From Hydrogenophaga crocea (lineage in GTDB: Bacteria > Pseudomonadota > Gammaproteobacteria > Burkholderiales > Burkholderiaceae_C), in assembly GCF_011388215.1 (NCBI RefSeq), contig NZ_CP049989.1:2108001-2172000 (forward strand): DNA of 64,000 nt, read 5' to 3'. Below are positions 29,124 through 36,974 of this stretch, one piece after another. Every line of letters starts with the position of its first letter. The first letter of the stretch is position 1. The position numbers and the translations under genes were made by a program. The notes beneath the pieces are model-generated. The model ran no database searches. It worked only from the letters and a program-made list of their open reading frames with translations, and was not told the origin of the DNA.

Positions 29124-29197
29124 GGGTGCCGCGCCCTCGATGGCGGGGTCGAACCCGCACTACCCACGGGGGGTACGTAGCACTACCGCCTTCTAGA

Positions 29198-29214
29198 GTA
29201 CCAACTTTTGGTAC
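29198..29214. promoter_or_regulatory. Inverted repeat upstream of hicAB, probable HicB operator
   Basis: GTACCAA and TTGGTAC form perfect 7-bp arms around a 3-nt centre, 15-31 nt before the likely hicA GTG start. HicB antitoxins usually autorepress from a palindrome at the promoter. The half-site is the same as in the GntR operator at 19932-19945. Confidence 0.55.
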
Positions 29215-29228
29215 CATTTTCTCCGAAC

Positions 29229-29483
29229 GTGAAGCGAAGCCACGAACGCACGTTGAAGCTGATCTTCGACCACCCGATCAGTGCCAACCTGGCCTGGAAG
29301 GACATCGAGGCCTTGTTGGGCGCGCTGGGAGCCGACATCTCCGAACGCGAAGGCAGTCGGGTGGCCGTGGTGCTGTTCGGCGAGGTGCGTGTGTTCCACC
29401 GGCCACACCCTTCACCGCACACAGACAAGGGAGCCGTTGCCAGCGTGCGGCGCTGGCTGGAGCAACACGGAGTGAAGCCATGA
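29229..29483 (+). CDS. hicA: HicA-family toxin (mRNA interferase), GSR variant
   Basis: An 84-residue double-stranded-RNA-binding-fold toxin. The chosen GTG start gives VKRSHERTLKLIFDHPISAN, which fits the family; an in-frame TTG at 29208 lies inside the operator palindrome and is less likely. Core motifs are LAWKDIEALLGALGA, REGSRVAVVLFG and VFHRPHPSPHTDKGAV. In classical HicA the catalytic His follows Gly-Ser (GSH); here that site is Arg, as in a known subgroup with an FHRPHP motif that may supply the His. HicA blocks growth by cleaving mRNA. It overlaps hicB by 4 nt (ATGA). Confidence 0.82.
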   Translation: MKRSHERTLKLIFDHPISANLAWKDIEALLGALGADISEREGSRVAVVLFGEVRVFHRPHPSPHTDKGAVASVRRWLEQHGVKP

Positions 29484-29812
29484 ACCTGATGACCGTCGAC
29501 GGCTACCAAGCCCGCATCGAGTACGACGCCGATACGGATCTGTTCCGCGGCGAGATCCTCGGGCTCAACGGCGGCGCCGACTTCTACGGACGCAACCCGC
29601 GCGAACTGCGCGCCGAATTCCGCAAATCGCTGTCGGCATTTCTTGAGGTTTGCAAAGAGAGGGGCATCGAGCCGCGCCGAAGCTATTCGGGCAAGTTCAA
29701 CCTGCGCATTCCGGCTGAACTCCATGAGCGGCTGGCCATCGTGGCCCAGGCCGAGGGCAAGAGCATCAACACCGTGGCGCAGGAGGCGCTGCAACAGCGG
29801 CTGGCCGCCTGA
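29480..29812 (+). CDS. hicB: HicB-family antitoxin
   Basis: A 110-residue antitoxin. The N-terminal partially degenerate RNase H-like fold is visible in YQARIEYDADTDLFRGEILG and FRKSLSAFLEVCKERG. The C-terminal ribbon-helix-helix/Arc-type DNA-binding region is SGKFNLRIPAELHERLAIVA with KSINTVAQEALQQRL. It should neutralise the coupled HicA and autorepress through the palindrome at 29198-29214. It starts inside the hicA stop (ATGA), and its own stop overlaps the yggU ATG by 1 nt (TGATG). Confidence 0.88.
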   Translation: MNLMTVDGYQARIEYDADTDLFRGEILGLNGGADFYGRNPRELRAEFRKSLSAFLEVCKERGIEPRRSYSGKFNLRIPAELHERLAIVAQAEGKSINTVAQEALQQRLAA

Positions 29813-30045
29813 TGGCTGCGCCCGGCCGCGTCATCGAGGTACTGGTCAAGCCCAACGCCCGCAGCAGCGAACTCAGCGACAACGGCGACGGCACCTGGAC
29901 CGCGCGGCTCAAGGCCGCGCCCGTGGATGGCAAGGCCAATCAGGAGCTGATCGCGCTGGTGGCGCAGCACTTTGGCTGCGCCAAGGCCGCGGTGAGCATC
30001 AAGACCGGCGCGTCGGGGCGGCGCAAGCGGCTGGTGGTGGGCTGA
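29812..30045 (+). CDS. yggU: DUF167/YggU family protein
   Basis: A 77-residue small cytoplasmic protein of the UPF0235 family: IEVLVKPNARSSELSD, then RLKAAPVDGKANQELIALVA and SIKTGASGRRKRLVVG. These are the standard YggU blocks with the normal length. The function of the family is unknown; it is a compact alpha/beta fold often encoded near housekeeping genes. Here its ATG overlaps the hicB stop (TGATG), so it is translationally coupled to a toxin-antitoxin pair, an unusual context. It converges on the dioxygenase operon with 12 nt between stops. Confidence 0.9.
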   Translation: MAAPGRVIEVLVKPNARSSELSDNGDGTWTARLKAAPVDGKANQELIALVAQHFGCAKAAVSIKTGASGRRKRLVVG

Positions 30046-30057
30046 AGCCCGCCGCGC

Positions 30058-30564
30058 TCACACCGGATAGATCAGCGAGTTCAGCACCATCTCGCTGTCG
30101 TACACGCAGTGGCGATCGAGCAGCTTCCAGCCGGCCTCGGTGACCACGAAGGCGTCCACATAACGGCCCACCTGGTACACCTCGCTCGGGTTGCCCGGCT
30201 TGGTGCGGAACACCGCGTAGTTCGCTTCGGCGCGCACCGGGTCGTCGGCCGTGCCGGCGCCGTCGTGCGTGATGCGCGCAGGGCCGATCACGTGGCGCGT
30301 GTAGTACGGCGCGTGGTAGATGGTCTGCGTGGCGCCCACGATGCGGTCGCGCATCATGGCCTGGCTCTCCAGGCGCAACAGGCACAGCGGCAGGCCGCGC
30401 TCGGCGTTCTCGCGCGCCTGCACGCGGTAGCAAGCGTCGGCCACGAACAGCTCGGGCCATTCGGCGAAGCGGCGCTGGTCGAGCACGCCGGCGTAGGCGC
30501 CGTTGAAGCGGTCGATCGCGTGATGGCGTTGCAGCGATCGCAGTTCGTCGTTGTGGTTGTCCAT
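30058..30564 (-). CDS. Aromatic-ring-hydroxylating dioxygenase, small (beta) subunit
   Basis: A 168-residue SnoaL-like beta subunit. Typical segments are DRFNGAYAGVLDQRRFAEW, DACYRVQARENAERGLPLCL and RITHDGAGTADDPVRAEANY, ending in DRHCVYDSEMVLNSLIYPV. Beta subunits stabilise the alpha3-beta3 hexamer of Rieske oxygenases such as anthranilate or salicylate oxygenases. Its ATG overlaps the alpha-subunit stop by one nucleotide (TGATG), so the two are made in a fixed ratio. No ferredoxin or reductase gene follows in the window. Confidence 0.88.
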   Translation of the reverse strand: MDNHNDELRSLQRHHAIDRFNGAYAGVLDQRRFAEWPELFVADACYRVQARENAERGLPLCLLRLESQAMMRDRIVGATQTIYHAPYYTRHVIGPARITHDGAGTADDPVRAEANYAVFRTKPGNPSEVYQVGRYVDAFVVTEAGWKLLDRHCVYDSEMVLNSLIYPV

Positions 30565-31898
30565 CACAGCCCCATCGCCTTGCGCCAGTAGGCGTACATC
30601 GAGCGGATCAGCGTCTCGGTGACCATGTGCTCGGTGGGCGGCTGGCCCACGCCGTCGGCCTTGCCGCCGAGCTCGCACAGGGTGCTGCCGTCGGCGCCCC
30701 ATTGCCGGAAACCGTCCTGGCTGAACTCGATGACCTCGCCGTCGTCGGCGCTCACGAAGCCCGCGGGGCCGAACAGGTTGGCCTGGCGCAGGCGGCGCGT
30801 GGTCATCTCCTCGGTGTCGTCGGCAAAGCCGAAGTGCGTCCACACGAAATCGAACTCACCCGGGCCGCGCGGCACGATGTGGCGCGTGGACAGCGAGTTG
30901 ACCTGCTGCTGGATGATGACGCTCGGGAACAGCGTGATCATGGTCACCGTGGGGGTGATGGTCTGGCCCGGCTGCTGCGGGTCGGCGATGGTCCACCACG
31001 GCTCGGGCACCACGTCGAGCAGGCGCGGGTCGTTGAGCTTCATGTCGGCCTTGAAGCTGGTCACGCCCTGGGTCACGGTCTTGTTCTCGCCGCCGTCGTT
31101 GCGGCGGCTGATCATCACGGCGTGGCGGCCGTGCGCGTCCATCACCATGCGGCTTTTCTGGTCGGCGCGCCACAGGCCGAAGGTGACGAACCAGGTGTGC
31201 AGCAGGCCCGGGTGGTACGGGTCCTTGATGTTCTCCTGCATCAGCTTCCAGTTGCCCGGAATGCGCTGTCGGTTGTAGCCCAGCAGCTTGAGTTCGCGGC
31301 CCGCGAAGATGCGGTCGAGCCAGGGCTTGAGGGCATCGCCCAGGTAGGCCTCGAGCGGCTCGGCCTCGTCGCTGAAGGTGGCGAACACCAGGCCGTGCAG
31401 CACGGCCACACGCAGCTTGGTGAGGCCGTTCTTCGAGAGGTCGAAGTCGGCCGGCATGCCGCCGTTGACGCAATCGCCGTCCTTCACGCCGTCCTTGAAG
31501 GGCAGGCCCGCGAGGTCGCCGTTGAGCTTGTAGGTCCACTGGTGGTAGGGGCAGACGAAGCTGCGCGCGTTGCCCACCTGGCCGTCCATGGGCGGCTGGC
31601 AGAAGCGCACACCGCGGTGGGCGCAGCGGTTTTCCACCACGCGGATGCCGGGGTCGCTGCCGCGGTCCTTGGGGGCCACGCGGTCGCGCACCATGATCAC
31701 CTGGCGCTCGCCCACCCAGCTGAGCTTGTAGTCGCCGGTGTTGGGGATCTCGACCGCCAGGCCCACGTAGCACCAGTGCGGGCCGTGGAACAGGCGGTCG
31801 AGTTCGCGCTGGTAGAGCGCCGGGTCGGTGTAGGCCCCGAAGGGCACGCGGCTGGTGCCGCTGCCATGCCAGTGCAGCGGCGCTTCGGGCGCGTTCAT
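30564..31898 (-). CDS. Aromatic-ring-hydroxylating dioxygenase, large (alpha) subunit
   Basis: A 444-residue Rieske oxygenase alpha subunit. The Rieske cluster motif is ENRCAHRGVRFCQ followed by CPYHQWTYKLNG, with 21 residues between His and the second Cys pair. The mononuclear iron motif is NIKDPYHPGLLHTWF. Similarity by eye is strongest to salicylate 5-hydroxylase NagG and anthranilate/halobenzoate dioxygenases, so an aromatic carboxylate is the likely substrate (inference). Electron-transfer partners must be encoded elsewhere. Its ATG overlaps the stop of the upstream dedA-like gene (ATGA), an unexpected coupling. Confidence 0.9.
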   Translation of the reverse strand: MNAPEAPLHWHGSGTSRVPFGAYTDPALYQRELDRLFHGPHWCYVGLAVEIPNTGDYKLSWVGERQVIMVRDRVAPKDRGSDPGIRVVENRCAHRGVRFCQPPMDGQVGNARSFVCPYHQWTYKLNGDLAGLPFKDGVKDGDCVNGGMPADFDLSKNGLTKLRVAVLHGLVFATFSDEAEPLEAYLGDALKPWLDRIFAGRELKLLGYNRQRIPGNWKLMQENIKDPYHPGLLHTWFVTFGLWRADQKSRMVMDAHGRHAVMISRRNDGGENKTVTQGVTSFKADMKLNDPRLLDVVPEPWWTIADPQQPGQTITPTVTMITLFPSVIIQQQVNSLSTRHIVPRGPGEFDFVWTHFGFADDTEEMTTRRLRQANLFGPAGFVSADDGEVIEFSQDGFRQWGADGSTLCELGGKADGVGQPPTEHMVTETLIRSMYAYWRKAMGL

Positions 31899-32548
31899 GC
31901 GGTCTCCTGTTGCTGTTGGCGGCGGGCCTTCCAGGCCCCGAAGAGGGCGATGAGGCCGGGGACGATGATCAGCGCCCAGATGATCTTGCTCAGGTTGGCC
32001 TGCACCCAGGGCAGGTTGCCGAACAGGTAGCCCGCGCCCACCAGGCCGATCACCCAGATCAGCGCGCCGATCACGTTGTAGGCGGTGAACTTGGCGCGCG
32101 TCATCTCGGCCACGCCCGCCACGAAGGGCGCGAAGGTGCGGATGAAGGGCATGAAGCGCGCGAGGATGATGGTGATGCCGCCGTAGCGTTCGTAGAACGC
32201 GTGGGCCTGGTTGAAGGCGTTCTTGTTGAACAGCCGCGAGTTCTCCCACTGGAACACCTTGGGCCCGAAGTAGCGGCCGATGCTGTAGTTGGTCTGGTCG
32301 CCGAGGATGGCGGCGATCACCAGCAACACCATGGCCAGCGGCAGGCTCATGAGGCCCGCGCCGCACAGCGTGCCCACCACGAACAGCAGCGAGTCGCCGG
32401 GCAGAAACGGCATGACCACCACACCCGTCTCGGTGAAGATGATGAGGAACAGCAGGGCATACACCCAGGGCCCGTAGGCCTGCACGAAGGCCTGCAGGTG
32501 CTGGTCGACGTGCAGGATGAAGTCGATGAGGAAGGTGATCAATTCCAT
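31895..32548 (-). CDS. DedA-family membrane protein
   Basis: A 217-residue inner-membrane protein with the DedA/VTT (SNARE-associated) domain: GPWVYALLFLIIFTETGVVV, then MPFLPGDSLLFVVGTL, IAAILGDQTNYSIGRYFG, and the Arg-containing ILARFMPFIRTFAPFVAG. About five to six membrane segments are visible, ending in a Gln-rich cytoplasmic tail. DedA proteins are lipid scramblases or flippases supporting membrane and envelope homeostasis. It is the first gene of a minus-strand operon and is coupled by ATGA to the dioxygenase alpha gene. It is divergent from mutL, with 39 nt between starts. Confidence 0.9.
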   Translation of the reverse strand: MELITFLIDFILHVDQHLQAFVQAYGPWVYALLFLIIFTETGVVVMPFLPGDSLLFVVGTLCGAGLMSLPLAMVLLVIAAILGDQTNYSIGRYFGPKVFQWENSRLFNKNAFNQAHAFYERYGGITIILARFMPFIRTFAPFVAGVAEMTRAKFTAYNVIGALIWVIGLVGAGYLFGNLPWVQANLSKIIWALIIVPGLIALFGAWKARRQQQQETA

Positions 32549-32587
32549 GGCGGCGGATTATCCGCGCCCCTTCCTACAATCCCTGGA

Positions 32588-34465
32588 ATGACCGATTCGC
32601 CCCTGCGCCGCCCCATCCGCGAACTGCCCGACGAGCTGATCAGCCAGATCGCCGCGGGCGAGGTGGTGGAACGGCCGGCCTCGGTGGTGCGCGAGCTGGT
32701 GGACAACGCGCTCGACGCCGGCTCGACCCAGATCACCGTGCGCCTGCTCGGGGGCGGCGTGCGGCTGATCGCGGTGGAAGACGACGGCATCGGCATTCCC
32801 AAGGACGAACTCGCGCAGGCGCTCAAGCGCCACGCCACGAGCAAGATCAGCAGCCTCGCCGAGCTCGAGGCCGTGGGCACCATGGGCTTTCGGGGCGAGG
32901 CGCTCGCGGCCATCGCCTCGGTGGCCGAGGTCTCGCTGCTCTCGCGCACCGGCGACGCGCCGCACGCCTGGCTGCTCGACGCGCGCAGCGGCGAGCTCTC
33001 GCCCGGCGCGCGGCAGCGCGGCACCACGGTGGAGGTGCGCGAGCTGTTCTACGCCACGCCCGCGCGGCGCAAGTTCCTCAAGAGCGACACCACCGAACTC
33101 GCGCATTGCGTCGAGGCCGTGCGCCGCCACGCGCTCGCGCGGCCCGATGTGGGCTTTGCCATCTGGCACGAGGGCAAGCTGGTGGCGCAATGGCGCGCCT
33201 CGCTCGTGGCCCGTGGCGAAGACGCCCTGGAAGCCACGCGCGCGCGCCTGGCCGACGTGCTCGGCGACGACTTCGTCACCGAGGCCGTGACGCTGCAGTG
33301 GCCGGCCGACGGCTCGCTCGCGCGCGGCCTGCGCGTGCGCGGCTTCGCGGGCGTGCCCGATGCCGCGCGCTCGCGCGCCGACCAGCAGTTCGCCTACGTG
33401 AACGGCCGCTACGTGCGCGACAAGGTCATCGGCCACGCGGCGCGCGCGGCCTACGAAGACGTGCTGCACGGCCACCGCCAGCCGGTGTACGCGCTCTACA
33501 TCGACATCGACCCCGCCCGGGTTGACGTGAACGTGCACCCCACCAAGATCGAGGTGCGCTTTCGCGACAGCCGCGAGGTGCACCAGGCGGTGCAGCAGGC
33601 CGTGCAGAGCGCGCTCGCGGTGCCGCGCGCGGGGCAGGCCCTGGCCGCCCTGCCCGCTGCGGCCGCGGTGCCTGTTGCACCCCTTGCACCCGCCGAGCCC
33701 GCCGAGCCCGCGTGGGCCCCGCCGGTGCGCCAGGCCGGCTTCAGCTTCGCGCCGCGTGAACCCGAGGCCGGCCAGCGCGTGAGCGACGTGGCGGCGTTGT
33801 GGGCGCCCGCGGCCGACACCGCCACGGCAGCCCCCGCTTTCAGGAGCGCTGCACCCGCCGCGGCCCCGCTCCCCGAGGGCGACTGGCCGCTGGGCCGCGC
33901 CATCGCGCAGCTGCAGGGCGTGTACGTGCTGGCCGAGAACGCGCACGGGCTGGTGATCGTGGACATGCACGCGGCGCACGAGCGCATCGTCTACGAGCGG
34001 CTCAAGCGCCAGCTCGACGCGCGCGCGGTGCAAAGCCAGCCGCTGCTGATCCCGGCCACCTTCAGCGCCACGCCCGAAGAAGTGGCCACCGCCGACACCG
34101 CGGCCGCCACGCTCGCGGCCCTGGGCCTGGAGGTCACGCCGCTGTCGCCGCGCACCTTGGCGGTGCGCGCCGTGCCCACCACGCTGGCGCAGGGCGACCC
34201 GGTGGCCCTGGCGCGCAGCGTGCTGGGTGAGCTGGCCCAGCACGAGGCCACCCAGGTGCTGCAGCGCGCGGAACACGAACTGCTGGCCACCATGGCCTGC
34301 CACGGCGCGGTGCGCGCCAACCGCCGCCTCACCCTCGACGAAATGAACGCCCTGCTGCGGCAGATGGAAGTCACCGAGCGCAGCGACCAGTGCAACCACG
34401 GCCGGCCCACCTGGCGGCAGCTGGGGCTGCGCGAGCTCGACGCCCTGTTCCTGCGCGGGCGCTGA
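32588..34465 (+). CDS. mutL: DNA mismatch repair protein MutL
   Basis: A 625-residue MutL. The N-terminal GHKL ATPase has IAAGEVVERPASVVRELVDN, ALDAGSTQI, EDDGIGIPKDEL and GTMGFRGEALAAIASV. An Ala/Pro-rich linker is at residues about 350-430. The C-terminal dimerisation domain contains DMHAAHERIVYERLKRQ, which matches the DQHA(x)2E(x)4E endonuclease motif except for Met at the Gln position, plus ACHGAVRANRRLTL and CNHGRPTW. The protein may therefore be a nicking MutL, as is usual outside the MutH-containing gammaproteobacteria. I chose the ATG at 32588. Confidence 0.96.
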   Translation: MTDSPLRRPIRELPDELISQIAAGEVVERPASVVRELVDNALDAGSTQITVRLLGGGVRLIAVEDDGIGIPKDELAQALKRHATSKISSLAELEAVGTMGFRGEALAAIASVAEVSLLSRTGDAPHAWLLDARSGELSPGARQRGTTVEVRELFYATPARRKFLKSDTTELAHCVEAVRRHALARPDVGFAIWHEGKLVAQWRASLVARGEDALEATRARLADVLGDDFVTEAVTLQWPADGSLARGLRVRGFAGVPDAARSRADQQFAYVNGRYVRDKVIGHAARAAYEDVLHGHRQPVYALYIDIDPARVDVNVHPTKIEVRFRDSREVHQAVQQAVQSALAVPRAGQALAALPAAAAVPVAPLAPAEPAEPAWAPPVRQAGFSFAPREPEAGQRVSDVAALWAPAADTATAAPAFRSAAPAAAPLPEGDWPLGRAIAQLQGVYVLAENAHGLVIVDMHAAHERIVYERLKRQLDARAVQSQPLLIPATFSATPEEVATADTAAATLAALGLEVTPLSPRTLAVRAVPTTLAQGDPVALARSVLGELAQHEATQVLQRAEHELLATMACHGAVRANRRLTLDEMNALLRQMEVTERSDQCNHGRPTWRQLGLRELDALFLRGR

Positions 34466-34544
34466 CACCCCTGTGACGCGGTTCACGGGGCCTCAGGGCA
34501 AGCCCGGGTGAACTTTTGGCGCGGTGTTTGCATCCTTTGCGGGC

Positions 34545-35417
34545 ATGACGCGCCTGCTCCTTGCCCTCTTTGCCGCCCTGGCCTTGCTGGCCGGCTGCGC
34601 CACACTGGACGAAAAGCAACGGGTCTGGATCTTCCAGCCCTCCGACCGCACCTGGAGCGGCGGCAGTTACGCCGCCGAAAGCATGGACGACGTGTGGATC
34701 GATTACACGTCGTCCATCACCGACGAACCGGTGCGCCTGCACGGTTTGTGGGCGCCGCACGAGAACCTGGCCACGCGCAGCGATGCGCCCGTGCTGCTGT
34801 ACCTGCATGGGGCGCGCTGGAACGTCACCGGTTCGGCCATGCGCATCCGCCGCATGCAGGAGCTGGGCTTTTCGGTGCTGGGCATCGACTACCGCGGCTT
34901 CGGCCGCAGCAGCGCGGGCCTGCCGTCCGAGAAGATGGCCACCGAAGACGCGCGCGCCGCCTGGGACTGGCTGGCGCAGAAGTACCCGCAGCGGCCCCGC
35001 TACGTCTTCGGCCACTCGCTGGGCGGCGCGATCGCGATCAACCTCGCGGCCGAGGTGGCCGACGAAAAAGGCACCCTGGTCGAAGGCACCTTCACCTCCA
35101 TCCCCGACGTGGTGCGCACCTTCAAGTGGGGCTGGCTGCCGATCTCGCCGCTGATCACGCAGCGCTTCGAATCGGCCAAGCGCGTGGCCGACATCGGCTC
35201 GCCGCTGCTGGTGGTGCACGGCAGCGACGACCAGCTGATCCGCCCCGAACTGGGGCGCCAGCTCTACGAAGCCGCCAAAGGCCCCAAGCGCTTCGTGCTG
35301 GTGGAAGGCGGCTCGCACCACAACACCAACTCGGTGGGCCAGGGGCAATACCGCGAGGCGCTGGCCGAGCTCTACGGGCTGGGCGACGCGGTGCGCGTGG
35401 TCAACGCAACCCGCTAA
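34545..35417 (+). CDS. Alpha/beta hydrolase lipoprotein
   Basis: A 290-residue protein. The ATG at 34545 gives a lipoprotein signal, MTRLLLALFAALALLAGCAT, with lipobox LAGC; a GTG at 34524 is also in frame. The hydrolase fold shows the oxyanion strand LYLHGARWNV, the nucleophile elbow FGHSLGGAI, the Asp in VVHGSDDQLI and the His in VEGGSHHNTN, so the Ser-Asp-His triad is complete. It is probably a membrane-anchored periplasmic esterase or peptidase of unknown substrate. It converges on the next gene with a 17-nt overlap. Confidence 0.85.
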   Translation: MTRLLLALFAALALLAGCATLDEKQRVWIFQPSDRTWSGGSYAAESMDDVWIDYTSSITDEPVRLHGLWAPHENLATRSDAPVLLYLHGARWNVTGSAMRIRRMQELGFSVLGIDYRGFGRSSAGLPSEKMATEDARAAWDWLAQKYPQRPRYVFGHSLGGAIAINLAAEVADEKGTLVEGTFTSIPDVVRTFKWGWLPISPLITQRFESAKRVADIGSPLLVVHGSDDQLIRPELGRQLYEAAKGPKRFVLVEGGSHHNTNSVGQGQYREALAELYGLGDAVRVVNATR

Positions 35418-36936
35418 CGGGCGCGGAACCGGGCGCGGCCGCGAGCGCGTGCGCCACCATGCCTTCGAACAGCCCGGGGTCTTCGGCCGCCAGGGCATCG
35501 AGGAAATGCAAGGCCATGAACAGCGGGTGCGAAAGGTTCGACGCGTGCCGCGCCATGACGGTGCTCACCGTGTCGCGCAGGCCCTGCGCCGACAGCGCGG
35601 GCAAGCGCACCGCGCTGGTCTCGGTCGAGTATTCGTACTCGCTGTCGTCCACGCCGTGCTCGTCGCCGCCGCGCGGCATCACCGCCAGGCCGTAGAACTC
35701 GGGCTTGCCGCCCCGGTGCAGCATGCGGGCGTGGCCCGTCACCACGATGCTCAGGCCGCGGCGCCCGGTCAGCGAGGACCAGTTGCCCACCCAGGTTTCT
35801 TCGAGCATCTCGCGCAGCATGCCCATCTCGATGAAGCGGTCGCCGGCCTCGGTGTAGTCGGACCAGTCGAGCGAGCCCGAGCCCGAAGGCGCGAGCATGC
35901 CGCCCGAGGCCAGGCTGAGCAGCGACTGGCCCACGAAGTACAGGTGCCCCTGCGCTTCGCCAGCCGCGGCGCGCGACACGCCCAGCGCCATCACCGACAC
36001 CCCCAGCTGGCCCGAGGTCGACGACTGGGCCAGGGGCCGCAGCTCGTCGCTGCGCGCGCTGCGCTTGAAGCCGGTGGACACGCCATCGAACATCGGGTGC
36101 CCCGCCGCGTCGAGCACCTCGATACCGGTGATGTGGCCCGTGACCAGGTCCGACAGGTAATCGGTGCGCTGCACATGCAGCACCGGATCGCCCCGCAGGC
36201 CGGCCGGCGTCAGGTCGTCGCACAGCCGCAGCTTCTGCTCGTTGGCCAGGCGGCCGCTGGTGTAGGCCGGCAACGCGCTGACCACCGGGATCTGCAGGCG
36301 CCGCGACAGCTCGGGCACGGCCCAGAGCGGGAAATTCCAGGCGCCCCGCGCGAGGGCGGGCGACCAGCGCCCCACCCAGCGCCCGAGCGCGGGCCAGCGC
36401 TGCGCGCCCGGCGCCGGCTCGAAGCGCGCCACCGGCAGGCCGCGGGCCGAGCGCTCGCGCAGCAGGCGCGACACCTCGGGGCTGTACACCGAGCAGCCCG
36501 CAAAGCGCGTGCGCTTGAGCACGTCGACCGCGTGGCCGCCGAAACACTTGCGGTAACCCGCCTCGAGCAGTTCGGGCGGCAGCGCCACCGCTTCGAGGAA
36601 GTGCGCCATGTCTTCGGCCGGCAGCGGTTGCAGCCGGCCGCCGCTGGCCTCTTCGATGCTGCGGCGGGTGGCGATCACGTCCTTGAGCAGCGACGCCAGC
36701 GTCCAGCCGACCAGGGCCGCGACGATCCACAGGCTGAATTGCCGGCGCTGTTCGAACAGATCGAGCGCCGAGCTCACCAGCGAAAAGCCGATCGTGGCCG
36801 CGCCGAGCCACAGCGTCCAACGCGGCTGGTGGCGCAGGTAGAGCGTGAGGTACCAGCGGTTGACGATCCGCGGCTGCTTGCGCTTTTGCGGCAGCGCGGC
36901 GCGGGCGATGGCATCGGCGGGGGCAAAGGGCGTCAT
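35401..36936 (-). CDS. Membrane protein of unknown function with a weak Nudix-like motif
   Basis: A 511-residue protein. Two adjacent hydrophobic segments lie near residues 40-62 ([19 protein letters not shown]) and 68-85 ([18 protein letters not shown]), so the rest is probably cytoplasmic. In the second half, [14 protein letters not shown] preceded by [12 protein letters not shown] resembles a degenerate Nudix box (REXXEE), and the flanking [21 protein letters not shown] fits that fold. The leading Gly-Gly part of the box is not clear, so catalytic activity is doubtful. I recognise no close family. It is divergent from the MFS gene. Confidence 0.65.
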   Translation of the reverse strand: MTPFAPADAIARAALPQKRKQPRIVNRWYLTLYLRHQPRWTLWLGAATIGFSLVSSALDLFEQRRQFSLWIVAALVGWTLASLLKDVIATRRSIEEASGGRLQPLPAEDMAHFLEAVALPPELLEAGYRKCFGGHAVDVLKRTRFAGCSVYSPEVSRLLRERSARGLPVARFEPAPGAQRWPALGRWVGRWSPALARGAWNFPLWAVPELSRRLQIPVVSALPAYTSGRLANEQKLRLCDDLTPAGLRGDPVLHVQRTDYLSDLVTGHITGIEVLDAAGHPMFDGVSTGFKRSARSDELRPLAQSSTSGQLGVSVMALGVSRAAAGEAQGHLYFVGQSLLSLASGGMLAPSGSGSLDWSDYTEAGDRFIEMGMLREMLEETWVGNWSSLTGRRGLSIVVTGHARMLHRGGKPEFYGLAVMPRGGDEHGVDDSEYEYSTETSAVRLPALSAQGLRDTVSTVMARHASNLSHPLFMALHFLDALAAEDPGLFEGMVAHALAAAPGSAPVSGLR

Positions 36937-36974
36937 GGGGGCGGTGGTTCGGGCGGCGCGGGGGTCGGGCGACT

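Noticed and set aside
29208..29228. TTG at 29208 as the hicA start
   Set aside because: It lies within the operator palindrome and adds residues not expected in the family. GTG at 29229 aligns better with HicA N-termini.
34466..34492. Hairpin-like CCCCTGTGA/TCACGGGG after mutL as a terminator
   Set aside because: The stem is imperfect and no T-run follows.
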